64,000 bases of DNA from contig JAAXZN010000050.1 of assembly GCA_012719855.1 (NCBI GenBank), forward strand, positions 167,823 through 231,822, read 5' to 3'. This document shows positions 1-9,362 of this stretch, piece by piece (position 1 is the stretch's first letter; the number at the start of each line of letters is the position of its first letter). Made by a program: the position numbers and the translations under genes. The notes below the pieces were generated by a model, which had not been told where the DNA came from, searched no databases, and was given only the letters and a program-made list of their open reading frames with translations. This stretch comes from Serratia liquefaciens (GTDB lineage Bacteria; Pseudomonadota; Gammaproteobacteria; Enterobacterales; Enterobacteriaceae).

Positions 1-1086
1 TTCTGCGGTACCTGTACCGCCTGCACCGCGATCTCCACCAGCAGCAGTAAATACAAAATGTTGGCCCAAGAAGTTCTGGTCTACTTCAGTAACCCGGTTG
101 CCACCACCTACGGCTAAACTCTGCCCGACACACAGGCGGAAACAGACCTCATTAACGAAGGAAGCAATAGGACGCTGCGTCCAGTTATTAGGCGTAACAT
201 TGAACACTGTATGCTCGATAAGGTTAATGGTACCTGTTTTCGTAACGCCTTCTTCATCATAAACCAGGCTTGCTCCACCAACTGACAGCTTAGATACATA
301 GGCTACAGGATTAACGGCATAAACAGGGGTTGTGCTCACAGCATCTTTAAAGACTGCAAGCTGTCCGTTATACGGCCTTAAGAGCGCAGAGCCACCACCT
401 GCTTTGAGTTCATTTATTTCGTCCTGTACCGGTTTCTCAAGTCCTGCGAGCCAGAGCCCCCAGTCATCAGAAATTGCAAATCCAGATTTTTTTAACACAT
501 CCAATAGTACAAGGTGAAATCCGGCAATTCTGGCAGTAGTTTCGGTATCAGCTATGACTTTTAGCCTGTCCTGCACGGCGTCAGGCATTCCTGCAAGATG
601 CCACCCACCATCAGTTTTAAATCCACCAAACAACCCCGTTTTTTCTGCATTGATAAATGAGAACGCCCATCCAGGTATTGAATTAGAAAGATCCTTTGGT
701 ATGACAGTAAGAACAAAATTCATTAATGCGGCAAGTTCAGTGACGTAATTCCCATCAATGATAGATCGCCCAGTAAAAGTTGGCACACCATTAACGTTTT
801 GATAAATATCTACGGCGTTGGCAATCGAGTCAGAAACAATCAAGAGAGTAGCATTGTTTGCTATTTTTCCAGAGTTAATATCTGCTTGCGCAAGCTCTAA
901 TGTTGCATATGGTTTACCTAGCAATGCAGCGTTATTTGCTATTCCTGTAATGGTATATCTTTCATTCCCAAATCTATCAACGTACTTCTCGGCATCAGAG
1001 TTAACTACCTCATCGATTTTTTCAGCGTTGAACTTTAGGTCGATTACATCATTACTTGGGATTGATTTGGATGTTGGCGTTGTCAT
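1..1086 (-). CDS. Tail fibre / tail spike protein, 3' end cut by window edge
   Basis: Open from an ATG at 1086 to base 1 (362 codons) with no stop, so the C-terminus lies outside. The ATG directly follows the TAA of the tail-tip gene. The first 240 or so residues have no recognised catalytic motif. Near residue 320 a GQSLAVGGG motif resembles the nucleophile-serine block of SGNH/GDSL esterases found in tail spikes, suggesting a polysaccharide O-acetyl esterase domain that continues off the window. Placement as the last tail gene of the late operon fits a host-recognition protein. The esterase assignment rests on one motif. Confidence 0.65.
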   Translation of the reverse strand, partial: MTTPTSKSIPSNDVIDLKFNAEKIDEVVNSDAEKYVDRFGNERYTITGIANNAALLGKPYATLELAQADINSGKIANNATLLIVSDSIANAVDIYQNVNGVPTFTGRSIIDGNYVTELAALMNFVLTVIPKDLSNSIPGWAFSFINAEKTGLFGGFKTDGGWHLAGMPDAVQDRLKVIADTETTARIAGFHLVLLDVLKKSGFAISDDWGLWLAGLEKPVQDEINELKAGGGSALLRPYNGQLAVFKDAVSTTPVYAVNPVAYVSKLSVGGASLVYDEEGVTKTGTINLIEHTVFNVTPNNWTQRPIASFVNEVCFRLCVGQSLAVGGGNRVTEVDQNFLGQHFVFTAAGGDRGAGGTGTAE

Positions 1087-3579
1087 TTATTCGGCAACCT
1101 CATAATTATACATTTCGTCGTTATATTCAGACATGGTTAACGAGGTAGTCCCGTCGCCATTAGGTTTCTTTTCTGTGATCGTCCACTTGGTCGCATCCAT
1201 CTCCACTTGCGTGGCTATGACATACCTGGAGGGTGACTGCACGTTGTAGCCGTCAAAAATATTAAGGGTTATTGCTGGTACTGCTGCGGTGAATCCAAAT
1301 ATCGTGTCGCTACGAGGAAATGCCTGGATTCTCGCGGTTGGTGTACCATTAGCATCGGTGACGATGACAAACATGTCTCCTTGCCATTCAATGCGTTCGC
1401 TTGTGTCAAAATCGTTTCCATTCCTAGCAACAATATACCCGTCCTGCTGATTGGCATCGTAGATGTCAGGAACCTGCACCATCTGTCCGACGTTTACCCA
1501 CTCCCCATCTGACAAGGCCCTTATAGACATCGTTTGCCGGGAATAAAGTAACCGTTTAACCTCTTTCAGAGCCCTATCACGCGCCTGATATGAGTTCCTG
1601 ACATAAAGCATGTCGAACTTCTTCGCCTTGACTGGCTCCCCCTCCTCAATGGTTGAACCGGTGATCCGGTAACGAATGAACGCCTGCTTGTTTGTCGTGG
1701 GGTTCTTGTAAGTGACCTGCACTCCGTCAAATCCACCGGGCAGTGTCATGTCATACGAGAGGCTGTAATCCTCGGCCTTGGTGTTGGCGCGGTTAAAAAC
1801 GGTCACAGCGTTAGGCTTGCGCTCATCACGGGTAAACGACAACACGCCGTCATCCCAGAATGCGGTAACAGTGGCCGCATCACAAATCGTCTGAACCCTG
1901 GCACCAAGTGAGATATCTTCATCATCAAACGTGTAGTCGAAGTACCCCAGTCGCGGATCCGGCAATGAAGCTGCAATGGAATACAGTTCGTAAATGTCGA
2001 TGCTGGACTCTGCCTGCCCGCCCATTTTTACCCAGGTGTGCAGCACGGCATCTGCAAACGAACGAGACGGCCTTTCGGAGTAATCGACAGTCTGGGTTGC
2101 CAGTTCATAACTAATGGTGTGACGCGTGATGAGGGCGTTGTATTTGCGGTCACGTGAGCTTGTCGCCTGCTCTGTCGCCTTAACGCTGACAGTGACGAGC
2201 GTGTCATTCGCATACGCGACGTTAACTCTCGTCCTGACAATATGAATGGCCTCAACCTTGAGCTTGCTTTCGGTATTGCTGTTTTCAAGCCGTTCAAGCT
2301 GCACAGCGTATCTACCATCGCCCGCTGCTGGGGTGATTTTCACTGTTTTATAGAAAGTGTCCGGATCTCTATCACCACCAGGGAACCCCGCTTCCGTCTC
2401 TTGCCTTGTCCCTGGAATCAAAACGTTATCTTCATCCACCTGCCAAAATGTAATTCGGCAGTTTGCATACTGCTCATCACCCAGCTGCGCCTGCAAATGC
2501 ACCCATAGCTGAGTGCCTGAGACAGGTGCGAATGTTGGCCCAACAACAAAGGGTTCGTTGTCATTTATCGTCAGAATTGATGTGTTGATGATCGTGTCTG
2601 CAGGAAGTGAAGAAACGTCACTGCCGGAGAGATTGTTAAAAACGAAGGTGTAGAAATATACAGGGCTTGTTGGCGAACCGTCATCTGTCGTTTCAGATGA
2701 AATAATATCCCCGAATATCGTAACGTCACGGGTTACTGGCCCTGATACTGTGTTGTAAGTAACGTTGATAATGAAAGAAACAGAGTGCGGAAATGACAGA
2801 TCATAGAAATAGTCGAAGTCACTATTTTTAATTATCTTCACCGATATTTCGCCATTGGCGAAAGTACCTGAAATCACAGCCGAGGTTGTCGCTGTCTCTG
2901 CTGGAAACTCTTCGTTTTCATTCGGCCCTGGTAACGTCTGCCCGTCAATATCGTCAAACGCAAAGCCTTCGTTGATCAGCGGTATGTTTTGCCCAGGCTG
3001 GTAGATCTGATAAGACGCCCCCGCCAATGCGCCGAGATTTGACTCTGAGTAACGAACTGACGTGACGTCATACTTACCGAGCCCGAAGTTCATCCACTCA
3101 GTCACGTACTTCACATTCTCCGAATACTCGAAAAGAGACTCCTGGATCAGGTCTGGAAACGCCCTCACCTGGCCGTAGTTATCCGGTTTAGCCTCACCGT
3201 TGCGGGCTATATTGGTTTGCCCTTTCAGGCTGTTATTCGGTGAAGTCTTGGAGTTGTTTGTGGCCGCATTTGCGCTGGGCTGCCTGATGAGTGACGAAAG
3301 GATTTTTTGAGTAAACTTAATTGGGTTGAAGTGTTCAAGCGGGTTCAAGATCGTGCCAAGTGCACCGTCCTTTGGCTGGTCAAACACGCTGATGATGTCG
3401 CCCTGGTTTAGCGGAAAGTTAAGTTCATCATCAGGTTTAAGCTTTACTCCGTTCCTCAGTATCTCAACATTACAATGCAGGTTGGCTTTTTTCAGCCAGG
3501 GGTAAAACATGCTGCCGGCTGCGAGGTTATGTCGCTCTTTCGGTATCCCCGGCACGCGCTGAACTTCGATCAACGGCAT
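1087..3579 (-). CDS. Tail tip / host-specificity protein (J-like)
   Basis: An 830-residue protein in the position of lambda J, between an NlpC/P60 tail assembly gene and the tail fibre. The N-terminal 80 residues look like a small beta-grasp module. Residues of roughly 480-650 resemble the central tip-attachment domain shared by J-like proteins. It should form the baseplate tip and bind the receptor. The start lies 53 bp inside the preceding gene, typical translational coupling in tail operons. Family membership is inferred from size, position and overall sequence character. Confidence 0.75.
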   Translation of the reverse strand: MPLIEVQRVPGIPKERHNLAAGSMFYPWLKKANLHCNVEILRNGVKLKPDDELNFPLNQGDIISVFDQPKDGALGTILNPLEHFNPIKFTQKILSSLIRQPSANAATNNSKTSPNNSLKGQTNIARNGEAKPDNYGQVRAFPDLIQESLFEYSENVKYVTEWMNFGLGKYDVTSVRYSESNLGALAGASYQIYQPGQNIPLINEGFAFDDIDGQTLPGPNENEEFPAETATTSAVISGTFANGEISVKIIKNSDFDYFYDLSFPHSVSFIINVTYNTVSGPVTRDVTIFGDIISSETTDDGSPTSPVYFYTFVFNNLSGSDVSSLPADTIINTSILTINDNEPFVVGPTFAPVSGTQLWVHLQAQLGDEQYANCRITFWQVDEDNVLIPGTRQETEAGFPGGDRDPDTFYKTVKITPAAGDGRYAVQLERLENSNTESKLKVEAIHIVRTRVNVAYANDTLVTVSVKATEQATSSRDRKYNALITRHTISYELATQTVDYSERPSRSFADAVLHTWVKMGGQAESSIDIYELYSIAASLPDPRLGYFDYTFDDEDISLGARVQTICDAATVTAFWDDGVLSFTRDERKPNAVTVFNRANTKAEDYSLSYDMTLPGGFDGVQVTYKNPTTNKQAFIRYRITGSTIEEGEPVKAKKFDMLYVRNSYQARDRALKEVKRLLYSRQTMSIRALSDGEWVNVGQMVQVPDIYDANQQDGYIVARNGNDFDTSERIEWQGDMFVIVTDANGTPTARIQAFPRSDTIFGFTAAVPAITLNIFDGYNVQSPSRYVIATQVEMDATKWTITEKKPNGDGTTSLTMSEYNDEMYNYEVAE

Positions 3580-3958
3580 AGTCGTAAAACTCCACTTTGG
3601 TGAACACTTTTTCTAACGTCCGAAGCTTGTCGAAACGCACCTGGCCAGACTCGCCACGGCTATGGAATGCTTGCCCATCGACCACCAAGCCAACATGCCT
3701 TGGCTCATCGCCGTAATAGGCGATAAATATGCGACCATCGGCGGACTTTGCGGCCCGCTGCCAGAACACAACATCACCCTCAAAACACGTCAGGAAGTCG
3801 CTACCGGCTTCGTAGTCCGGTGTTTGGTGTATCTCAATGCCCAACACATGCCGGTAATACAAAACGACGAGGCCCCAGCAATCAGCTGCCTGAAACGAAC
3901 ACGCCCGATCGCGCCACGGCTTACCCTCCATAGCGGTCACAAAGTCAGCTTTATGCAT
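3527..3958 (-). CDS. NlpC/P60-family tail assembly peptidase (lambda K-like)
   Basis: 143 residues. The NlpC/P60 catalytic cysteine is seen in DCWGL (Cys27) and the histidine in PRHVGLVV (His88). Such proteins sit at the tail tip and cleave peptidoglycan peptides during assembly or DNA entry. The start overlaps the upstream tail gene by 8 bp and the 3' end overlaps the tail-tip gene by 53 bp, consistent with tightly coupled tail-tip expression. Confidence 0.8.
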   Translation of the reverse strand: MHKADFVTAMEGKPWRDRACSFQAADCWGLVVLYYRHVLGIEIHQTPDYEAGSDFLTCFEGDVVFWQRAAKSADGRIFIAYYGDEPRHVGLVVDGQAFHSRGESGQVRFDKLRTLEKVFTKVEFYDYAVDRSSARAGDTERAT

Positions 3959-4421
3959 TGGCTAGTCCTGGGAAGTCGGTTGTGTTGTAGAGGAAGGCGA
4001 TGTTGTTATTCAGCGGGTTCTGTAGCGTCAGTGAGCACGTGACGTCGCTCTCATCCATCGATACGTCTTTCACGTAGAGCGTCCACGGCTTTAGCGGCGT
4101 GTTCATGTCGGCGGCATCAAAGCGCTGATAGGTGGCAGATATTGGCGTTATCCGCGAGTAGGTGCGCCACAATTTCAACTGCTGCTTAAAGTCCTGTGCC
4201 AGGCGGCCAAACTTCACCGTGGCGTTGATTACCGGCGTGTTGCTCTGCTGACTCTCTGATACCTCCATCCGGCATGGGGTGTAGACCTGCCCAGCAAACG
4301 GCTTGGGGGAAATCTGACGATTCACCAGGCGGATATAGCCGAAGGTCGAGTGATAAAACGTCATGGTGTCGTACAGAATGCGGTTAGGCCGCTGAGACTG
4401 AAATTCGCGTAACGTTGGCAT
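3951..4421 (-). CDS. Tail protein, DUF1833-like
   Basis: 156 residues, no membrane segment or signal. The sequence and position between the distal tail protein and the NlpC/P60 protein match the DUF1833 family of phage minor tail proteins (lambda L region analogue). No catalytic motif is visible. Directly abuts the upstream gene (ends 4422), so co-translated. Confidence 0.65.
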   Translation of the reverse strand: MPTLREFQSQRPNRILYDTMTFYHSTFGYIRLVNRQISPKPFAGQVYTPCRMEVSESQQSNTPVINATVKFGRLAQDFKQQLKLWRTYSRITPISATYQRFDAADMNTPLKPWTLYVKDVSMDESDVTCSLTLQNPLNNNIAFLYNTTDFPGLANA

Positions 4422-4889
4422 TTAAAACTCCGGTAAATCGCGGTTAACCACCTCATCAATGATCCCCCACTGGTTTGGCGGCAGCTCAACAATGACGTCT
4501 GAGAATTCATCATCCGGGTTGTAAACCTTCCGGGTAATGACGTTGCCCGTCCAGGTCGTCGTGTTGCCGTTGATACTTGTCTGTACCGGTGGGGCCACAA
4601 AATGCAGCTCCTGCATCTGCAGACCAGAGCCACCCAGATTGCACAGCATGGTGAACCACTGGTTGCCGTTATCGAGATAGCGCGGGCTGCGATACCACTG
4701 CTCAAATGCTCGGTCTTCCTGCAGCGTGAAAATCCAGTTCAGTGACCAGGTGGTTTTGAGGTCATCGGTCAGCCGCTGGAAGATAGGTGCACCCACTGCC
4801 GGTTGATCGGTACGAAACCCGGTATCAATCGTGCGGCTCTTGTTGGGCTTCTGAGGAAGGGATAGCCAGTCGGGATAAGGTATTGCCAC
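4422..4889 (-). CDS. Minor tail protein (lambda M-like position)
   Basis: 155 residues, beginning at a GTG preceded by GGGAG. It lies directly after the tape-measure module and before the DUF1833 protein, the place of the distal tail protein linking tube and tip. An intrinsic terminator ends just upstream of its ribosome binding site, separating it from the small cargo gene at 4958-5263. Confidence 0.65.
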   Translation of the reverse strand: MAIPYPDWLSLPQKPNKSRTIDTGFRTDQPAVGAPIFQRLTDDLKTTWSLNWIFTLQEDRAFEQWYRSPRYLDNGNQWFTMLCNLGGSGLQMQELHFVAPPVQTSINGNTTTWTGNVITRKVYNPDDEFSDVIVELPPNQWGIIDEVVNRDLPEF

Positions 4890-4904
4890 GGTTTTCTCCC
4901 GGTA

Positions 4905-4928
4905 ATAAAAAACCCGCCGTAGCGGGTT
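4905..4928 (-). terminator. Intrinsic terminator after beta-helix cargo gene
   Basis: On the minus strand a 7-bp GC-rich stem (AACCCGC / GCGGGTT) with a 4-nt loop is followed by a run of T. It follows the 4958-5263 gene and ends about 15 bp before the GTG of the next tail gene. Confidence 0.8.
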
Positions 4929-4957
4929 GTTATCATGATAATAAGATCAGTTTTATT

Positions 4958-5263
4958 CTATTTTCGGACGCTGTTTACAATGCAGCCACGATGTTCGATC
5001 GTTGTCCCACTACTTATGATAGAAGAGCCGGAAATGACGCCATAGATTTCCGCATGCCCACCTTCATTTACAAGGTTTTTACAGACAGTCCCCCGAACTG
5101 TTAATCTCCCACCTGCTTTAAGATAAACATTTTCGCACACCATACCCGACAGCAATACTTTCACACCACTTGGAATGGTGAGAGAGCCAGTGATCATTCC
5201 ATTTATTGTTAAATCACTATTTGCAGTGACATCACCTTCTTGCTTCCCAGAAAAAACTGTCAT
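4958..5263 (-). CDS. Small beta-helix (bactofilin-like) cargo protein
   Basis: 101 residues from the ATG at 5263, chosen over an upstream ATG because AGAGG lies 8 bp before it. The protein is a series of short repeating beta-strand units rich in Gly, Val and Ile, the pattern of polymer-forming bactofilin-type or hexapeptide beta-helices. It has its own terminator and separates tape measure from tail-tip genes, the usual site of phage morons. Function unknown. Confidence 0.6.
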   Translation of the reverse strand: MTVFSGKQEGDVTANSDLTINGMITGSLTIPSGVKVLLSGMVCENVYLKAGGRLTVRGTVCKNLVNEGGHAEIYGVISGSSIISSGTTIEHRGCIVNSVRK

Positions 5264-5343
5264 ATGTAACCCTCTTTGTCTGCAATTCATAACAACGGTA
5301 TCACCACTTTCCCTAATGTTATGTGATTAAATGCTGATTCTAT

Positions 5344-8037
5344 TTATTCTGTTGCACGACGTGGAGCCTGATGATTCCTGGCAACTGATTGACTCATTGG
5401 CCCACCGTTATCCATGTCTGCCATGAAAGCATCAACGGTTAGCGTATTGCCTGACTGTGATGCTTGGTAATCATAAGTATGCGAGCCTGATGAATAATCA
5501 TTGAAGTTAACCACGACATTCATTCCTCCGCCCTGCATGTCCTTATTGCTGATCACCTTCCCGTTATCACCAGGGATCATGTACTGGCTGCCGTTCGATG
5601 CCTGGTAGATTTCAGGCATACCACCTTCACCTACCTGATACATGCTTCCAGCAGAAACGGGGCCGCCATTCTTGCGCTTTCCTGATAACGTCTTGGACAA
5701 CGCAAACGCCCCTACCAAAGCAGCACCACCGATGATTGCTGCCGCGCCGAATGAGCCAACAGAAGCTACCAGCGCCGCCGGTAACCATGCTGCCATTGTC
5801 GTGCCTGCTGATGTGACGCTTGCTGCTGTAGTTGTTCCTAAAGCCCCTAATTGAGTTGCAGTAGTGGCGGCAATGGCAGATTGCTGAACTGTAGCCCCCA
5901 TAATTGCAGACTTGGCTTGCTGCATTCCCATATCAACAAATGATTGCAGTGCGCTGCTCAGGACTGTGTTTGCAAGGTTTTGAGCTGCGTCAGAGGCTGA
6001 CTGCGTCTTAGTTATTACCCCTGCAAGCGCAGAGCCCGCCCCGCTCCCAAAGGAGTCAACAGCAGCGCCCAAAGCCTCATAACCAATGCTCTGCTGGGTG
6101 AACAGCGCCCATTGAGCATTAACACGGTCAGACTCATACTGCCGATCTGCAGCGGCACGCAAAGCTATAGCCTGATCATGCGACAACGTTCCGGCAGTCT
6201 CAAACTGCTGAATAAGCGCTAATTTCTTGGCATTTTCATTTGCTAACGTCTGGACAGGATCAACCGAACCAGCGGCCTCCTGCTGTGGTGTAACAGCCTG
6301 ACCTGCGCGAATCTGCGCCAAAGCAACTTGATGCTCTTGCTCCAATTGTTCTGACTGTTGGTTGTATTGCTTTTGTGAAATGAGCAAGTTGCCCTGGTCA
6401 TCCTTGGCAGCTTTCAGCATTTCCAGTTGAGATTTCTTATTAGCGTAATCGGCGTTTTCTTTAAGCTCAGGAACAGTATTCTGTGCCTTCAAAGCTGCCG
6501 CTGTATCCCAGATCTCCGCTCTATATTGACCAGCAAGCCTGATTTGCTCCTGCGTCGCACCTTTTCCTAATGACTGTTGAGCAACAAGAATCGCCTGTTC
6601 ACGCGTTAATTCCTGGGTAGAGCCTGCAGCCAGTTCAGATTGCTGTTTAAGGTTCGCCAGCTTCTGGGCGGCACTTTCCGCTTGGCTGGCAGATTTCTTA
6701 CCTTCCGCATTGTTTTCTTTCTGGGCTTTAGTATTCCGCTCAATCTCTGCATACTGATCTTGGAGCATCTTCACTCGTGGATCATTCTTAGATATGCCAG
6801 CATCTTCAGCGTCATATACTGCCTGTAGCCTGGCCCTTGCTTCCCCTTCAAGTTTCGATAGCTCTATGCGTCGCTGAGAACGTTTCACCAATGCATCTTG
6901 CTTAGGGTTTGCAGTGCCAGAGTTATTGAAATTAATCGTACCATTGGCCGCGTTTTCTGAAGCTTTTGCCACCGAATTCATGTCGCCGATCAGCGTGGCA
7001 GCTTTGTTGCTGAGAGCCGCTAACGCCTGATTTTGTTCTGACCAGCCATCAAGGCCAAGCCATGACCACGTTCTTGCTCTTCGTGCATACATTTCTCCGG
7101 TTGACGTGAGATCTGCAATCTTCTGTGATGCCGTCTCTGTTTTGCCACTCAGCCTATCTATTGCTGCGCTGATGGAGTCAATAACCTTCACCATAGTTGC
7201 GCTAGCGCCCATGGCTTCGTTCATTTTCCCTATTAGGTTTTGAAGGGAAATTGTAAGGGAGTTGCTCGCTTGATCCATCGTTCTTGGGAGCTTAGAGAAT
7301 TCATCGTTAACTGCCGATGACTGCTTCATGATTGCATTAAGTGCATCCTGAGCACTCAACTTCCCTTCGAGCATTGCTTGCCGCAACTGCCCCATTGATA
7401 GCCCCATACCAGCGCCAATCTGCCTTGCAAGTTCAGGCATTTGTTCAAGGATGGAGTTAAATTCTTCGGCTCTTACCGTGCCCGAAGAAATAGACTGTCC
7501 GAATTGTCTTAGCGCATTTGCCATCTCTTCTGTAGATGAACCGCCAACCCTGCCTATTTTCTGAAGCGTATCTGTTAATGCCAGTATTTGGGTGTTTGTT
7601 GCTCCTGTCCCTTTTAGCGCAGAGGTCATTGCCTCCCATAGCTTGGCCGTATCCCTGAGGCTAGCGCCGGTAGTCGATGCTATGGCCGTTAACGTTTCAA
7701 ACGTAGACATTGCTGTTGCTGCGTCAGTTGATAGCCTGGTGATCCGTGACTGGAGTTGCGTGATATTATCGGCAACTGTCAAAAATGCCTTGCCGTAATC
7801 AATTATCAAAGCAACTGATATCGCGCTTGCAACACCGCTTAACACTGATTTAAACCCAGACATAGACCGACCAACACTATCAGCAGAGGAAGTCAGCCCA
7901 TCGACTGCTTTAGATGAACGATTGGCTTGTTTTTCCATCTCCCCCAAAACAACAGCTGCTTGACGGCTACCTGTGACCATCTTTGCAGTTTCAATATCAA
8001 CTTGGTAAACCAAGCTCCCACCGTCCTGCTCCGCCAT
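5344..8037 (-). CDS. Tail tape measure protein
   Basis: 897 residues, the longest gene of the prophage. Residues about 70-270 match the tape-measure N-terminal domain (block GTVRAEEFNSILEQMPELA), followed by Ala/Gln/Lys-rich coiled coil and a hydrophobic Ala/Gly-rich stretch near residues 700-780. It sets tail length and is ejected into the cell envelope with the DNA. Start ATG preceded by GGAG. It lies downstream of the tail chaperone, separated by a 3 kb cargo cluster. Confidence 0.9.
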   Translation of the reverse strand: MAEQDGGSLVYQVDIETAKMVTGSRQAAVVLGEMEKQANRSSKAVDGLTSSADSVGRSMSGFKSVLSGVASAISVALIIDYGKAFLTVADNITQLQSRITRLSTDAATAMSTFETLTAIASTTGASLRDTAKLWEAMTSALKGTGATNTQILALTDTLQKIGRVGGSSTEEMANALRQFGQSISSGTVRAEEFNSILEQMPELARQIGAGMGLSMGQLRQAMLEGKLSAQDALNAIMKQSSAVNDEFSKLPRTMDQASNSLTISLQNLIGKMNEAMGASATMVKVIDSISAAIDRLSGKTETASQKIADLTSTGEMYARRARTWSWLGLDGWSEQNQALAALSNKAATLIGDMNSVAKASENAANGTINFNNSGTANPKQDALVKRSQRRIELSKLEGEARARLQAVYDAEDAGISKNDPRVKMLQDQYAEIERNTKAQKENNAEGKKSASQAESAAQKLANLKQQSELAAGSTQELTREQAILVAQQSLGKGATQEQIRLAGQYRAEIWDTAAALKAQNTVPELKENADYANKKSQLEMLKAAKDDQGNLLISQKQYNQQSEQLEQEHQVALAQIRAGQAVTPQQEAAGSVDPVQTLANENAKKLALIQQFETAGTLSHDQAIALRAAADRQYESDRVNAQWALFTQQSIGYEALGAAVDSFGSGAGSALAGVITKTQSASDAAQNLANTVLSSALQSFVDMGMQQAKSAIMGATVQQSAIAATTATQLGALGTTTAASVTSAGTTMAAWLPAALVASVGSFGAAAIIGGAALVGAFALSKTLSGKRKNGGPVSAGSMYQVGEGGMPEIYQASNGSQYMIPGDNGKVISNKDMQGGGMNVVVNFNDYSSGSHTYDYQASQSGNTLTVDAFMADMDNGGPMSQSVARNHQAPRRATE

Positions 8038-8054
8038 TTACTGATCTCCGGGCA

Positions 8055-8080
8055 TAAAAAAACCCCGGCTAAGCGGGGTT
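8055..8080 (-). terminator. Intrinsic terminator before tape measure gene
   Basis: Minus-strand hairpin AACCCCG / CGGGGTT with a 6-nt loop followed by seven T. It ends transcripts of the 8102-8434 gene and lies just upstream of the tape-measure ribosome binding site. Confidence 0.85.
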
Positions 8081-8101
8081 TATTTTCTTATGGTTAATAT
8101 T

Positions 8102-8434
8102 TTACTTGCAGGCTTCATTACCTACATAATCGGCTATTGATTCTGGCACTATATCGCTCATATTCTGATCTGCGAGGGATGACTTCATTTGCTCCAGAGT
8201 CTCGCCATCACCCAAGTACTTTACTGTGCGATTAACGCAGTCATAAGCACGTTCAGAGTATGACACCCCGGAGCTACCCTCTCGCTTAGTAATAATGGTT
8301 TTCAGACCATCATGCTCTCCCTTGCCTAACACTGTATACACAGCTTTGGAATCGGTAGGTATTGAAATTTTATACTCTGCCGACATGGCTAATGGAGAAA
8401 CAAACAATGCAAGTAAAAATAAATTCTTTTTCAT
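8102..8434 (-). CDS. Small secreted protein (signal peptide), phage cargo
   Basis: 110 residues. MKKNLFLLALFVSPLAMSA is a clear Sec signal peptide with cleavage likely after AMSA. The mature part of about 92 residues has two cysteines (in YDCVN and near the C-terminus, NEACK), probably a disulfide in the periplasm. It is not recognised as a tail component; with its own terminator it is best read as a lysogenic-conversion or exclusion gene of unknown function. Confidence 0.65.
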   Translation of the reverse strand: MKKNLFLLALFVSPLAMSAEYKISIPTDSKAVYTVLGKGEHDGLKTIITKREGSSGVSYSERAYDCVNRTVKYLGDGETLEQMKSSLADQNMSDIVPESIADYVGNEACK

Positions 8435-8446
8435 AGATACCCCATA

Positions 8447-8824
8447 TCAACCAGCCCAACCTTCCAACTTTCTCTTCGCCTCTATCTGCGCAAGCTTATC
8501 AAAGTCTTTTTGACGGCGCAGTATAACTGCGTACTGGCGGTACCCATGATGTGCTGGGTTGAAGAACTGTGGCCTTGGATGAGGCTTCCCCATCACAGAG
8601 CGATATTCTTCCACGTCTGCTTGATGTTTTGCCTTTAACGCTTTTAACACCCATGGAGCAAGTGCAATCTGTTGCTCGCACAATGCTATAGCTTTTTTAA
8701 GATGTTTGTCGTCAGCTCGAAGCTTGTAGTGCTTCTTAATCTGCTCCTGCAACCCGAAATGCACCTGAATGATCTTATCATTCGACAGATGCCGCAGGCC
8801 ATCCAGCCACTCGTCCTCCGTCAT
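8447..8824 (-). CDS. Uncharacterised phage protein, 125 aa
   Basis: Start chosen at the ATG at 8824 because GGGAG lies 7 bp upstream; the longer frame has an implausible N-terminus. The protein is charged and alpha-helical, with no signal or membrane segment and a basic C-terminus (KRKLEGWAG). It ends 12 bp before the secreted-protein gene, so the two are probably co-transcribed. No family recognised. Confidence 0.55.
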   Translation of the reverse strand: MTEDEWLDGLRHLSNDKIIQVHFGLQEQIKKHYKLRADDKHLKKAIALCEQQIALAPWVLKALKAKHQADVEEYRSVMGKPHPRPQFFNPAHHGYRQYAVILRRQKDFDKLAQIEAKRKLEGWAG

Positions 8825-8970
8825 GTCCCTACTCCCATCAATTAAAGATGGTGAAATCGTAGCAGAGGGTGCGGCGCTAGCAACGAAAAAGCCACAAGTT
8901 GCGTAGCATGAAGTCTTCAATCAAAAACGCTAAGCTATCCGAGAATTACTCACCTACCAGGAGAACGACA

Positions 8971-9321
8971 ATGACAGTAAGTGCTGAGGATTTACGGAAT
9001 GGCTGCCAATGGCTAGCCAGGGAGCTAACCAGAATAGAGCAGTTGAACCGACCATTAACTATCGATGAGTTTTTCAAGCTGTCTGAGGATGGGGCATTTA
9101 TCAAAACCATTTTCAAAAAATATGGCCACTTCACGATGGGCATCCATATGCTCAATCCAGTGCATGAGTATTGCAACAAGGAGTTGTTGATGTATATGGA
9201 GGATGCGCTGGCTCGTCACTCTAACGTTATAAAAAGCGAAACCTATGGTGTAGTGGATAACGCCTATCTTCTTGCTATCAACGTACTCTTTTCCATATCA
9301 CGTGAAGCAGACGATTTCTAA
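8971..9321 (+). CDS. Uncharacterised protein, first of a two-gene plus-strand cassette
   Basis: 116 residues from the ATG at 8971, preceded by AGGAG. Soluble, mixed alpha protein without a recognised motif. It runs opposite to the late operon, so it is likely expressed in the lysogen rather than during lytic growth. It is followed after 41 bp by another plus-strand gene. No convincing promoter was identified upstream. Confidence 0.55.
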   Translation: MTVSAEDLRNGCQWLARELTRIEQLNRPLTIDEFFKLSEDGAFIKTIFKKYGHFTMGIHMLNPVHEYCNKELLMYMEDALARHSNVIKSETYGVVDNAYLLAINVLFSISREADDF

Positions 9322-9362
9322 GCAAAAAGTCCTCATGAATGCGATAACCCGAGGTTAGGCAC

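Noticed and set aside
1..120. Left attachment site of the prophage
   Set aside because: No copy of the tRNA-Lys 3' end occurs in the left part of the window; the tail fibre gene is still open at base 1, so the prophage continues outside.
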